From Desulfobacterales bacterium (GTDB lineage: Bacteria > Desulfobacterota > Desulfobacteria > Desulfobacterales > JARGFK01), in assembly GCA_029211065.1 (NCBI GenBank), contig JARGFK010000010.1, forward strand, positions 1 through 64,000: a DNA stretch of 64,000 bases, read 5' to 3'. Below are positions 45,443-53,511 of the stretch, in pieces (within the stretch, counting starts at the first letter, position 1; the number at the start of each line of letters is the position of its first letter). Under the pieces are notes generated by a model. It saw only the letters and a list, made by a program, of their open reading frames with translations, did not search any database and was not told where the DNA came from. A program made the position numbers and the translations under genes.

Positions 45443-46785
45443 TGCCCCTGTTCTCGGTAATAGGCCGCCTTGGCATTTTTCAATGTCAGAAAAAGTTCGA
45501 TCTTGGAAGGGCAGACATAGGAGCAGAGTCCGCACTCGACGCAATCCAGCAGGCCATGGGCGAGGACTTCTTCAATGGCATCGGCCAGGATGCCCTTGTA
45601 TGCCAGCTGGGGCAGAATATCCACCGGGCAGACCTCGGTGCAGTGGTTGCAGCCGATGCATGCCCGAATGCCGCCGTGCCGGTTGCAGTTCATCTGAAAG
45701 TCATTGGGATTAAAGGCCGACAAAAAGGCCCTGGAATAGCTGGGTTTGTGATACCCCGGCCGGAAAAGGGCCAACACCTCCTGCTCCCGGCCGTCGGGAA
45801 GAACCGTCAGGGATGATTCAAAAGGGCCCAGATAGCCGTCCTCTTCGAGCGGATAGCCGGAGAAAACCCCGCCGGCGATATACCGGGGGCTGCCTTTGGC
45901 CGGATGTCCATTGAGAAGATGCCTGACGGGCGATCCCATTCGGATTCTGAAATGTTTTTTCTCGGCCGCCAGGCTGCCGGCGATTGCAACGATCTTTTCC
46001 GTGGGATATTTTCCGGTTTTGACCAGTTCGGCCATCAGCAGAAGGTCCTGGCCGTCGACATACCAGGCGCGGTTTTGGCCGGCATCCTTTCGGGTGCGAT
46101 ACACCAGCATCCCGGCGTCGTGGGCAGGATAATTGCCCGAGTAGACATGGGTCACCAGATCGCTGAGCGCCGAAATCGTTTGAAAATCGTCTTGGTGCGC
46201 CGCAATGAAAACCGACCCATCGGCCAGCTTCTGCAACATTTTAATGCCGTATCGGAACAGCGCCTCGTTCCCCCTGAGAAATGCATTGGGGCGGGGATGA
46301 AACGGCTGAAGATTTCCGAGTGTGACGTAAACAGCCGGCGGCGCCGACCCTGGCTGGGGGTAGTCCCGAAACGGCAGCTGGCGCAGCAGCGCCCACAAGC
46401 CGCCCTTGAGAAGGATTTCACTCAATTGCGCCGGCTGCAGGGCATCCAGGGCCTTATCCGGCACGGCTTCAAATTCTTGAAACGATTCCGAAGGATCCCG
46501 CTGGATGACGATCCGTTCGATCACGCGCCGGTGGCCGTAGCGGATATCGGAAACGCTGCCGCCTGCCGGGGAGAGGAAGCGAACCTCCGGATTGCGCTTG
46601 TCTTCAAACAGCGGTGTTCCGACCTGGACGGTATCTCCCAACTCGACTTTCAGGCGCGGTTTGACAAAGGGAATATGTTCCGGCAAAACCGCCACATGCG
46701 AAGGGCTGTCGAGGGCCGCGAGTTCAGCGGCGGGAGGCCCGGCAAGTCTGAGATGGTATCCCTTTTGGTTTTTTACGGAAATCAT
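45439..46785 (-). CDS. nqrA: Na+-translocating NADH:quinone oxidoreductase subunit A, variant with two [4Fe-4S]-type motifs
   Basis: ATG 46785 (MISVKNQKGYHLRLAG) gives 448 residues; the longer frame start at 46821 is unsupported. The N-terminal half matches NqrA (VGTPLFEDKRNPEVRFLSPAGGSV). Near the C-terminus are two complete CxxCxxCxxxCP motifs: CIGCNHCTEVCP (about residue 375) and CVECGLCSYVCP (about 411). NqrA of Vibrio lacks these and keeps only remnants of the region, while RnfC has them. The gene order nqrABCDEF is otherwise standard, and NqrF identifies the complex as Nqr. This subunit may therefore carry extra electron carriers. Confidence 0.92.
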   Translation of the reverse strand: MISVKNQKGYHLRLAGPPAAELAALDSPSHVAVLPEHIPFVKPRLKVELGDTVQVGTPLFEDKRNPEVRFLSPAGGSVSDIRYGHRRVIERIVIQRDPSESFQEFEAVPDKALDALQPAQLSEILLKGGLWALLRQLPFRDYPQPGSAPPAVYVTLGNLQPFHPRPNAFLRGNEALFRYGIKMLQKLADGSVFIAAHQDDFQTISALSDLVTHVYSGNYPAHDAGMLVYRTRKDAGQNRAWYVDGQDLLLMAELVKTGKYPTEKIVAIAGSLAAEKKHFRIRMGSPVRHLLNGHPAKGSPRYIAGGVFSGYPLEEDGYLGPFESSLTVLPDGREQEVLALFRPGYHKPSYSRAFLSAFNPNDFQMNCNRHGGIRACIGCNHCTEVCPVDILPQLAYKGILADAIEEVLAHGLLDCVECGLCSYVCPSKIELFLTLKNAKAAYYREQGQ

Positions 46786-46868
46786 GGCAGGATTAGCGTC
46801 CTCTCTCCAACTCGGCCGCATCCATGGGGTTGCGGCGCTCTTGTGAAACGCTCAAATACAGTTTATGC

Positions 46869-46897
46869 AATCTATCATTTTTGATTTATGTTTTCAA
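46869..46897 (-). promoter_or_regulatory. Possible promoter of the nqr operon
   Basis: On the minus strand TTGAAA (46897-46892) is followed after 17 bp by TAGATT (46874-46869). This lies about 85 bp before the nqrA ATG and abuts the end of the carbonic anhydrase fragment. Confidence 0.4.
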
Positions 46898-47135
46898 CTT
46901 GATATAATAATGTTAAAAAATCTTTCCACCCCGATTTCCATAGAATAAGTCCATCCATGGATGTGAGATGTTTTGCCCTTTTTGTGCCGATTATTGATCA
47001 GGGACAGATTTTTCAGGTGCTTGACCTGTAGTTTGATGTTTTCTTCGGTCAGGAGGTTGAGCTTGTTTTCCCGGGTAAGTTTTTTGCGCGCGGCAATTTT
47101 ATCGACCTTTTCTTTAACGCAACTTGCGCAGAATG
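46894..47135 (-). pseudogene. C-terminal fragment of a beta-carbonic anhydrase, no start codon
   Basis: Directly after the TRAP permease stop, in a different frame, about 80 codons are open to a TAA at 46894-46896. The segment LTEENIKLQVKHLKNLSLI, followed by KGKTSHIHGWTYSMEIG, matches the C-terminal end of beta-carbonic anhydrases ('ENV..QV.HL...' and 'HGW.Y.i.tG'); the intact enzyme at 29.4 kb ends similarly (VIEQVANV...VHGWIYGIDDG). The zinc-binding half is absent. It is most likely a leftover of a gene removed when the TRAP genes arrived or were rearranged. Confidence 0.6.
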
Positions 47136-47138
47136 CAA

Positions 47139-49064
47139 TTACACGGGAGCATCCTTTGCATGTTTGGCGAGCATTGTTTTTGAAATAGCGACCATCGCCA
47201 AAAACAGAATGATACCGGCCAGATGCATTTTTAAATTGGGGAAAATCAGCAAAAACGCGATAGCTGCGAAGATAATTCTTTGCATTCGTCTGATCTTTTC
47301 GAGGAAAAACCCCTCGAAAAATACTGCAAAGCAGTACAGTCCGATCAAAGCGGTGACAACGGTTTCCGCAACCATCCATATCGACCCCTCGAACAATAGC
47401 GGCGTATATACAAAGAGCAATGGAATGATGTAAAGCCCCTTGGCCAGCTTCCAGGCTTCCATTCCGGTCGAAAGCGGGTTGCTGCCGGCGATTCCTGCTG
47501 CGGAATATGCTGCCAGGCATACCGGCGGGGTCACGTTGGCATCCTGAGAATACCAGAAGATCAGCATATGGGCCGCGAGCAGGCTTGACCCCAGCAGCGT
47601 CATCGCCGGTGCAGCCAGCACCGCCAGGACGATATAGGAAGCGGTCACCGGCAACCCCATTCCTAAAATTAAAGACGCCAGCGCGATCAGCACGATGGTG
47701 ATAAAAAGACTGCCGCCGGCAATGGCAGATATCAGCATGGAGAATTTGATCCCCATGCCGACCATGAGCACCACACCAATGACGATTCCTGAGCACAGCA
47801 GAATAACAGCAGTGGTAACCATGTTCTGGGCACCCAGCGCCAGCGCGTCCAATATATCCCGGAATCCCATGCGAGTGCGGGGGTTGAACCAGCTTGAAAC
47901 GACGATGGCGCCGATACCGGCGCAGGCGGCAAACGTCGGGGTAAACCCGTACATTAAGAATCCGATCAGGGCTGCGATCGGGATAAAGAAATTCCAGCCC
48001 TCTTTGAGCACATCGATCAGTCTGGGGATGTCTTCATCGGGGATGATACCCAAACCGATTTTTTTGGCCCTTAAATGAACAAAAAAGGACATCGTCAAAA
48101 AATACATGATGGCGGGTATAAATGCGACACCGACAATGGTCAAATAAGGGATCTGGGTCCACTGACTCATGATAAAGGCGCCGGCCCCCATGATCGGCGG
48201 CATCAGCTGGCCACCCGTGGATGCCGCGGCTTCCACGCCGGCCGCAAAGCGGGGAGAAAATCCCACCTTTTTCATCATGGGGATGGTGATGGAACCGGTC
48301 CCGACGGTGTTGGCAACGGCGCTTCCGGAAACACTGCCCATCAGGCCGCTGGCAAAAACCGCCATTTGGGCCGGCCCGCCCACACTTCTTCCCATCACGC
48401 ATACCGACAGCCGGATGATAAACTCTCCGGCACCGGACTTGATCAGAAACGCCGCAAACAGTACGAATAGAAAAACAAAGGTGGAAGAAATCGTTGCAAT
48501 GGTGCCGAATATACCGTCCGGCGCCCAATACATCCGATACAAAAGCCGTTCAAGGGTAACACCGGGAAAATTCCACAACCCGCCGAAATATCGCCCCAAA
48601 AATAGGGAATACGACAGGAAAAAAGTCGCCATGACCGGGATTAAATACCCCGATGTTCTTCGGGTAATCTCTATCATCAAAACCACGGCGATGGCGGCAA
48701 AAATGAGATCCATCGTCAGGGGTTGTTCGTTTCTGGCATGCAGTGCATTTTCAAAAAACACCAGATAAAAGGCCACCACCACGGACAGAATGGCCAGAAA
48801 CAGATCCAGACGAAGGGTTTTCAGGGCCTTCCTTTTGGACAGGGGGTACATAATAAATCCCATAAACAGAATCAATCCGAAATGGATGGCGTTTCTTTGA
48901 ATTTCGGGCAGAATGCCGATGGTGCTGACCCACAGGTGAAACAAAGACGTCAGAATACCGAACCAGTACACAATGCCGGCCAATCGTCCCGTTAGCTTCC
49001 GTTTGATGGTGATGACTTCTCCGCTGATGTCCTGATCGATGGTTTCGTTGTTTTTTTCGGCCAT
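47139..49064 (-). CDS. TRAP transporter, fused small and large membrane subunits (DctQM type)
   Basis: The 641-residue protein has about 16 membrane helices. The N-terminal four correspond to the small (DctQ) subunit, the rest to the large (DctM) subunit with GLMGSVSGSAVANTVGTGSITIPMMKK and GMGLPVTASYIVLAVLAAPA. Fused permeases of this type pair with TAXI binding proteins, as here. They import organic acids or amino acids using an ion gradient (commonly Na+, which fits the adjacent Nqr pump). It follows the binding-protein gene with a hairpin between. Confidence 0.93.
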   Translation of the reverse strand: MAEKNNETIDQDISGEVITIKRKLTGRLAGIVYWFGILTSLFHLWVSTIGILPEIQRNAIHFGLILFMGFIMYPLSKRKALKTLRLDLFLAILSVVVAFYLVFFENALHARNEQPLTMDLIFAAIAVVLMIEITRRTSGYLIPVMATFFLSYSLFLGRYFGGLWNFPGVTLERLLYRMYWAPDGIFGTIATISSTFVFLFVLFAAFLIKSGAGEFIIRLSVCVMGRSVGGPAQMAVFASGLMGSVSGSAVANTVGTGSITIPMMKKVGFSPRFAAGVEAAASTGGQLMPPIMGAGAFIMSQWTQIPYLTIVGVAFIPAIMYFLTMSFFVHLRAKKIGLGIIPDEDIPRLIDVLKEGWNFFIPIAALIGFLMYGFTPTFAACAGIGAIVVSSWFNPRTRMGFRDILDALALGAQNMVTTAVILLCSGIVIGVVLMVGMGIKFSMLISAIAGGSLFITIVLIALASLILGMGLPVTASYIVLAVLAAPAMTLLGSSLLAAHMLIFWYSQDANVTPPVCLAAYSAAGIAGSNPLSTGMEAWKLAKGLYIIPLLFVYTPLLFEGSIWMVAETVVTALIGLYCFAVFFEGFFLEKIRRMQRIIFAAIAFLLIFPNLKMHLAGIILFLAMVAISKTMLAKHAKDAPV

Positions 49065-49129
49065 GGTCGCACCTTTACCTGTAATGGTCCACTTGGGTGA
49101 TGCTGCTCAGATGTGGCTGTGCAAAAGGG

Positions 49130-49165
49130 AGATAAAAATGAGGGCGGGTCTCTTGCAACCCGCCC
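49130..49165 (-). terminator. Hairpin terminator/attenuator between TAXI binding protein and TRAP permease
   Basis: On the minus strand GGGCGGGT (49065-direction, plus positions 58-65 of the 49101 block, i.e. 49158-49165) pairs with ACCCGCCC (49142-49149), with an 8-base loop and then TCATTTTTA. It lies 7 bp after the binding-protein stop, a place where partial termination gives more binding protein than permease. Confidence 0.7.
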
Positions 49166-49171
49166 GGTTGA

Positions 49172-50182
49172 TTAATTGGGCATCAAATGATCCGGAATTT
49201 TCAAACCGATTTCCTTGTAGTACTTGACGGCCCCGGGGTGAAGCGGCGCCGGCAATCCGCTGAGCGCCTTTTCGATCTTCATGGCCTTGGTGGCCTTGTG
49301 GATGTTGTGCAGGAACGGCAAATTTTCATAGATGGTTTTTGTGATCAGATATATGGTATCTTCCGGCACTTCCGGAATGACTGCCAATACGTTCGGCTGT
49401 GCAATGGTGTTGATGTCGCTTTTCTGTCCCGGATATGTGCCTTTCGGAATGACATACCGGCTCCAGAGGGGGTAGGCTTTATAAATAAGATCAATCTGTT
49501 CATCTGTGACATCCAGCACCTTAACTTTATTATCGCCCATCTGAGCGAACAATTGGGTGACGGCGGCCACCGGGACGCCGCCGGGAATATTGGCGCCGGA
49601 AATTCTACCATCCATCATCGCCTGGGCCGACGGGTTGTACCCCAGGTATTCACAGGTAAAATCCACCTCGCACTCGATTCCCACTCCGCTCAGAATCGTT
49701 TTGCCGGAACCTTCCGTTCCACTGCCCCTTTGACCGATGGAAAATTTTTGTCCGAATCCTTTGAGATCCGAAAGGTCACCCGACTTGGCGTATTTCTTCA
49801 GGATGATAAAATGCTCAATATTTTGCCACAGCATGGTAATCGTCTGAAAGTCTTTCATCGGCTTGCCTTCGTACAGCGCCTTCCCTTTATAAGCCATGGC
49901 GCCGAAAATACCCTGGAGAATGGCAAGCTGGGCTTCCTTGTTTTTTAACATCTGGACGTTTTCGCCCGAACCCGCCGAGTTGATAGCGGTCGCGGTAATT
50001 TTGTGTTTGCTCGCCAGTTTGATGCTGATAAGGGTACCGAGCGCGACACCCACCGGATAATAGGTCCCGCCCGTAGTTGCGGTTGCAATGATCAGGTTTT
50101 GCTGAGCCGCCTTGGCATCTCCGGCACCGACGCCGATCACCAGGCTTAACGCAATGACTGAGATTAAAATTTTTTTCACCAT
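49172..50182 (-). CDS. TAXI family TRAP transporter solute-binding protein
   Basis: ATG 50182 is supported by the ribosome-binding site GAGGAGGATGAC; the ORF start at 50239 is rejected. The 336-residue protein has a signal peptide (MVKKILISVIALSLVIGVGAGDAKA), then the family opening LIIATATTGGTYYPVGVALG, and later GQRGSGTEGSGKTIL. It binds the substrate in the periplasm and delivers it to the fused permease downstream. Substrates of TAXI proteins are mostly unknown; glutamate and other small acids have been proposed. Confidence 0.93.
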   Translation of the reverse strand: MVKKILISVIALSLVIGVGAGDAKAAQQNLIIATATTGGTYYPVGVALGTLISIKLASKHKITATAINSAGSGENVQMLKNKEAQLAILQGIFGAMAYKGKALYEGKPMKDFQTITMLWQNIEHFIILKKYAKSGDLSDLKGFGQKFSIGQRGSGTEGSGKTILSGVGIECEVDFTCEYLGYNPSAQAMMDGRISGANIPGGVPVAAVTQLFAQMGDNKVKVLDVTDEQIDLIYKAYPLWSRYVIPKGTYPGQKSDINTIAQPNVLAVIPEVPEDTIYLITKTIYENLPFLHNIHKATKAMKIEKALSGLPAPLHPGAVKYYKEIGLKIPDHLMPN

Positions 50183-50413
50183 GTCATCCTCCTCTTTTTT
50201 ATGTAGGTTGTCATTAAAAGCGTATTTCGAAAGACGCAATCAGGACCCGGTCGGCGCTATGTTGAAAATGAAGTAGCAGTATACGATTGCATCAAAACAA
50301 AGGAAATTTAATTGTTAACAAACATTGTCCGTATTGTAAAGCACACCGGCGATTTTTTTGAAAAAATATTCAATTAAACAACTAATCGGGGAAATCCGGC
50401 GACCCAAGCAGGG

Positions 50414-50623
50414 TTGGTACACTTCTGCAATATTAATCGAGTTAGTCAGGCCTCCCTTTACATTTGGCAGGTCAAGTCAAGCGCTAATGATAAAAAAAGC
50501 TGTAACAAAACTGTTGATATTGTACCAAAACATTATAGTATCCATATTAACGGCCCATGGGGCATCACCGTTGAGTGGGAAGAGGGTGATGCGCTGCGGG
50601 TCAACCTTGAACAATATCATTGA
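50414..50623 (+). pseudogene. Degenerate HigB/RelE-type toxin
   Basis: A TTG-started frame of 69 codons ends in HYSIHINGPWGITVEWEEGD and ALRVNLEQYH, the characteristic end of HigB-like toxins (SI.IN..WRI.F.W..GDA..V...DYH). The first 40 residues lack the family pattern and an overlapping frame (50358-50630) is open as well, which suggests a frameshift in the 5' half. It is followed after 9 bp by the higA-like remnant, as in a higBA operon. Confidence 0.6.
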
Positions 50624-50632
50624 GGGATAGTC

Positions 50633-50962
50633 ATGGGAGAGTATTTTATTAAACGTCCTTTAAACCGTCCGCCGGTTCATCCTGGTGAGCTTTTACGCTA
50701 AGACGTACTGCCGGCTCTTGGTCCATCCGTAAGCGAAGCCGCAAGGCGGCTCGGTATATCCCGACAGCAGCTACACCGCGTTTTAGCCTGTACGCATCCG
50801 ATTGCTACGGAAATGGCGCTTAGGATAGGCAAGTTTGCCGGCAATGGGCCGGCTCTTTGGCTGCGTATGCAGCAAACCTATGATTTATGGTATGCTGAGA
50901 ATCGGATGAAAGACGAGTTGTCCAAGATTGAAACAGTTGCTGCACCTACATTCAACGCCTAA
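50633..50962 (+). pseudogene. HigA/VapI-type antitoxin interrupted by an in-frame stop
   Basis: From ATG 50633 the frame reads RPPVHPGELLR, then TAA at 50699-50701, then continues for 86 codons: DVLPALGPSVSEAARRLGIS, RQQLHRVL, IATEMALRIGKFAGNGPALW, LRMQQTYDLW. Apart from the single stop (a GAA-to-TAA change would explain it) it is a complete XRE-type HigA antitoxin. A restart at an internal codon might make an N-terminally short protein. Confidence 0.8.
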
Positions 50963-51326
50963 CATTTCTCTTACAGCCGTCGGATAAAAGCTTTTGACAT
51001 CCGCTGAATAATGGGTTATCCAAAAATTTCTGAGAGGCCTTTGAAGAATGCCCAATTTCGTTTAAGCTCAAGAAAGGCGTGAATTTTAACCGCAGGAATA
51101 CATTTGGTATTTCGAGGACTGAAATTTGAGCATGACGCAGAAATTGAGCGAAAGGGGGCGTTATGCAAAAGCCTCTCTAAGTGGCGCTGACCTAATCACA
51201 TGAGGTTGCCATGGACAGAAAACATTAAACCCCGTCTCAGGATCTTGAGGCGGGGTTTTTATAATTTGGGAGGATATTACTTTATTCCGGTTTTTTGCTA
51301 AAAAGGACCCGATAAGGAGGTTTAAC
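50963..51326. other. Intergenic region with possible promoter and a terminator
   Basis: No gene is supported in these 364 bp. TTGACA at 50994-50999 and TATCCA at 51017-51022 are 17 bp apart and could be a promoter. A strong hairpin terminator lies at 51227-51260. The PilZ gene starts after a strong AAGGAGG at 51313-51320. Confidence 0.5.
51227..51260 (+). terminator. Intrinsic terminator before the PilZ gene
   Basis: AAACCCCGTCTCA (51227-51239) pairs with TGAGGCGGGGTTT (51246-51258) around a GGATCT loop, with only one G-T wobble, and the right arm runs into five T. The A run on the other side means it could also work on the minus strand. Confidence 0.8.
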
Positions 51327-51752
51327 ATGAATGCCGCCAGTTATGCCGACCGATTATGTGAGATCATAAAAAGTTTGCCGGAAAACGAGCAGAAAGCGCT
51401 TTTAGAAGATTTTGAGAAAAGGCAATTTAAAAAGATAAGAAAGAATGAAAGAAAGGAGTGTTTAATAACGGTAAATTATGCCGTCAAAGGCCGTGCCTAT
51501 CAGAATTATATCCAAGATATCAGTACAGAGGGAGTGTTTATAGAAACCAGAGAAAATTTTTCCGTGGGAGATGAGATATTGCTGACAATTTCCTACTCGA
51601 CCGAGGTAAGGCCTTTTAAGATAGCAGCGGAAGTTGTTCGGATCAATCCCACGGGAGTAGGCGTCAAGTTCAAAAAATTAAGTCAGGTACAAGCGGAGAT
51701 CATAAAAACGATCATAAAGAAAACGGGTGAACCCAAAAAGAAATCGGTTTAG
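51327..51752 (+). CDS. PilZ-domain protein with N-terminal helical extension
   Basis: The 141-residue protein begins with a short helical part (about residues 1-45) and then a PilZ domain: RKNERKECLITVNYAV (RxxxR-like), DISTEGVFIET (DxSxxG motif) and the barrel to VGVKFKKL. It is expected to bind c-di-GMP. The start is fixed by the ribosome-binding site ATAAGGAGG. It heads a run of short plus-strand genes. Confidence 0.82.
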   Translation: MNAASYADRLCEIIKSLPENEQKALLEDFEKRQFKKIRKNERKECLITVNYAVKGRAYQNYIQDISTEGVFIETRENFSVGDEILLTISYSTEVRPFKIAAEVVRINPTGVGVKFKKLSQVQAEIIKTIIKKTGEPKKKSV

Positions 51753-51787
51753 TCTCTCAGTTTTATGTCAAGTTAAGGAGGAATTAG

Positions 51788-52237
51788 ATGAAAGTCGATG
51801 AAAGCACCTGGAAATTTATGCAAAACCACCTTGGTTTCACCGATGAAGAACTGGAACTGTTTCGCAATAATCCAAGGACGGCGGATATCATTTCCAAGGC
51901 GCCGGCCTTAATGAACAAAACAATTGTTGCCGAAGTCGTCGCCTCTCATGGCTGCAACAGCCGGCATAAAGTCGGCGACATGTTCTATTTTGACGGCTCC
52001 GGCAACCTGATCACCAAACTGCACCCCAAACGTATCTGCATTCATGCGTTAAGCGCCCTGTCCGCCCCCATATTTGTCGCAAACGAGCTGTTCTATGCCG
52101 GGGTTGATCCCAACGAGATGCGATTAAACCGGGTTGGCTGTATTGATGTCGGTGTGCGCTGCGGCGGCTGGGGGCACATCGCAATGGAGGTGAAAGTTGA
52201 GGATCGAAAACATATTAAAACACCCGACTCTCTTTAA
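51788..52237 (+). CDS. TIGR04076-like small protein of unknown function
   Basis: The 149-residue protein has an N-terminal helical segment (TWKFMQNHLGFTDEELELFRNN) and then a domain like TIGR04076 proteins: SHGCNSRHKVGDMFYFDGSG, a conserved CIHALSALSAPIFVANELFY helix, and a C-terminal beta end. Several cysteines are spread through the domain (CNS, CIHA, GCID, RCGG), suggesting a metal or redox role, but no function is known. Start preceded by AAGGAGG. Confidence 0.6.
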   Translation: MKVDESTWKFMQNHLGFTDEELELFRNNPRTADIISKAPALMNKTIVAEVVASHGCNSRHKVGDMFYFDGSGNLITKLHPKRICIHALSALSAPIFVANELFYAGVDPNEMRLNRVGCIDVGVRCGGWGHIAMEVKVEDRKHIKTPDSL

Positions 52238-52257
52238 ATGAAATGAAAGGAAACGCT

Positions 52258-52569
52258 ATGGCAAGCGATCAAAGCATTCAGGTGACCATCTTTTTGCGGC
52301 ATGACCAATCCAAAACACTGGATGAAATTTTTGAACATACCAGGGCCAGCGGTTTTTACCGCGATTTTCCGCCCCCGGGGGTTGAATTGATCTCATGGGT
52401 CACGGTCATGTCCTTTGGCTTTGTCATGCACTTGAAGGTGGAACCGGGCGCGCTCCGGAATCTCAACCGGTTCATGGAGCAAAAAGCCTGGGGTGCATTC
52501 CGCTATGAGTGCCATCCCTCTTACGACTTTAAGGCCATAGCTGAGGAAATCAAGCTGAAACACGCATGA
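52258..52569 (+). CDS. Small protein of unknown function
   Basis: ATG 52258 follows AAAGGAAACGCT; the ORF start at 52243 is less likely. The 103-residue product looks like a ferredoxin-like alpha/beta sandwich (IQVTIFLRHDQSK, then an amphipathic helix, a strand VELISWVTVMSFGF, and a second helix) of the kind seen in small dimeric barrels. I do not recognise the family. It sits 20 bp after the TIGR04076-like gene and is probably co-transcribed with it. Confidence 0.65.
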   Translation: MASDQSIQVTIFLRHDQSKTLDEIFEHTRASGFYRDFPPPGVELISWVTVMSFGFVMHLKVEPGALRNLNRFMEQKAWGAFRYECHPSYDFKAIAEEIKLKHA

Positions 52570-52612
52570 GGCCTTTTCCGTTCAGGTTTTATGTCGCCAA
52601 AGGAAACAGATT

Positions 52613-52984
52613 ATGACCCTAGTGATAATCATATTTGGCGCCCTGACGCTGACGGCCGGAATCATAATTGTAATAAATCCGGAGGTTATTTTCGGCTTTC
52701 TGCGAAATAATTTGGACAAGCTGGAACTACATATTCTGGCTGTTGTAGTAAGGCTAGTTCTTGGTGTTTTATTGATATATCAATCAAACCTTTCTAAATT
52801 TCCGTTTGTAATTGAGATCCTTGGCTGGATCTCTATCGTTGCCGCTGTATTTATAGCTGTAATGGGGCGCAGCAATTTCCATCGGTTAGTGTCGTGGGCT
52901 TTATCTTTTGTAAAGCCATTCGGTCGTGTTGGCGGTGCCTTGGCAGCGGCATTTGGGGCATTTCTTATTTATGCTTTCGTTTAG
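52613..52984 (+). CDS. Small integral membrane protein
   Basis: The 123-residue protein has four predicted membrane helices (residues about 2-30, 38-57, 63-85 and 102-122) and few charged residues; NPEVIFGFL follows helix 1. The function is not known. ATG 52613 has a weak AGGAAA site. Same strand as its neighbours. Confidence 0.6.
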   Translation: MTLVIIIFGALTLTAGIIIVINPEVIFGFLRNNLDKLELHILAVVVRLVLGVLLIYQSNLSKFPFVIEILGWISIVAAVFIAVMGRSNFHRLVSWALSFVKPFGRVGGALAAAFGAFLIYAFV

Positions 52985-53106
52985 CAGGATAGGACCCATC
53001 GAACTGTTTGCGTTGATGATATAAAAATGAAAAGGCAGGGTTGATTTTGGGTTTAGAACGCTATTTTGCTATGGAAAAGTGCTATTTAAGAAAGTGAAAG
53101 GAAAGT

Positions 53107-53493
53107 ATGGCGATCAGGATCGGCCGGCCGGGGAGTCCCAGGGAAGAAGGGGAAGGGGTTCGGATCGGCACCGTCCGGCGGCCGCCGCGGGGGGTTCCCA
53201 AAAGCGAATATGCCTCCAGAGACATTTATGATGTCTGGTTTCCGAACTTATCCCCCAGTGAGGAGCTGCTCAAAGAAGGCCAGGGCGCCAAGGATGAACG
53301 CGCATGGTCCGTTTTTAAAAGGCGGTTTCGGGCCGAGATGAACCGGCCCGAGGCCAGGCGGGATCTTGATTTGCTGGCCGCGTTTTCCCTCCAGACAAAT
53401 CTTTCCATCGGATGCTACTGCGCAGATGAAAGCCGGTGCCACCGGTCTATTCTGCGGGAACTGCTGCTTGAGCGCGGGGCTGAATTGTCTTGA
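53107..53493 (+). CDS. DUF488-family protein
   Basis: The 128-residue protein has the DUF488 pattern: an N-terminal IRIGRPGSPREEGEGVRIGTVRR, the middle DVWFPNLSPSEELLK, and the C-terminal IGCYCADESRCHRSILRELL with the conserved CxC...C-H cluster. No biochemical role is established for the family. ATG follows GAAAGGAAAGT. It converges with the vapC-like gene. Confidence 0.8.
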   Translation: MAIRIGRPGSPREEGEGVRIGTVRRPPRGVPKSEYASRDIYDVWFPNLSPSEELLKEGQGAKDERAWSVFKRRFRAEMNRPEARRDLDLLAAFSLQTNLSIGCYCADESRCHRSILRELLLERGAELS

Positions 53494-53511
53494 AGCATTT
53501 ACAATACATCT

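Noticed and set aside
44189-45460. 423-codon plus-strand ORF
   Set aside because: It lies fully opposite nqrB and nqrC, its translation is rich in Gly, Arg, Gln and Asp with no domain pattern, and the minus-strand frames are clear Nqr subunits.
46894-47796. A single 300-codon gene in this frame
   Set aside because: Most of it overlaps the TRAP permease in another frame. Only the last 80 codons, beyond the permease stop, resemble a protein (carbonic anhydrase end), so it is reported as a fragment.
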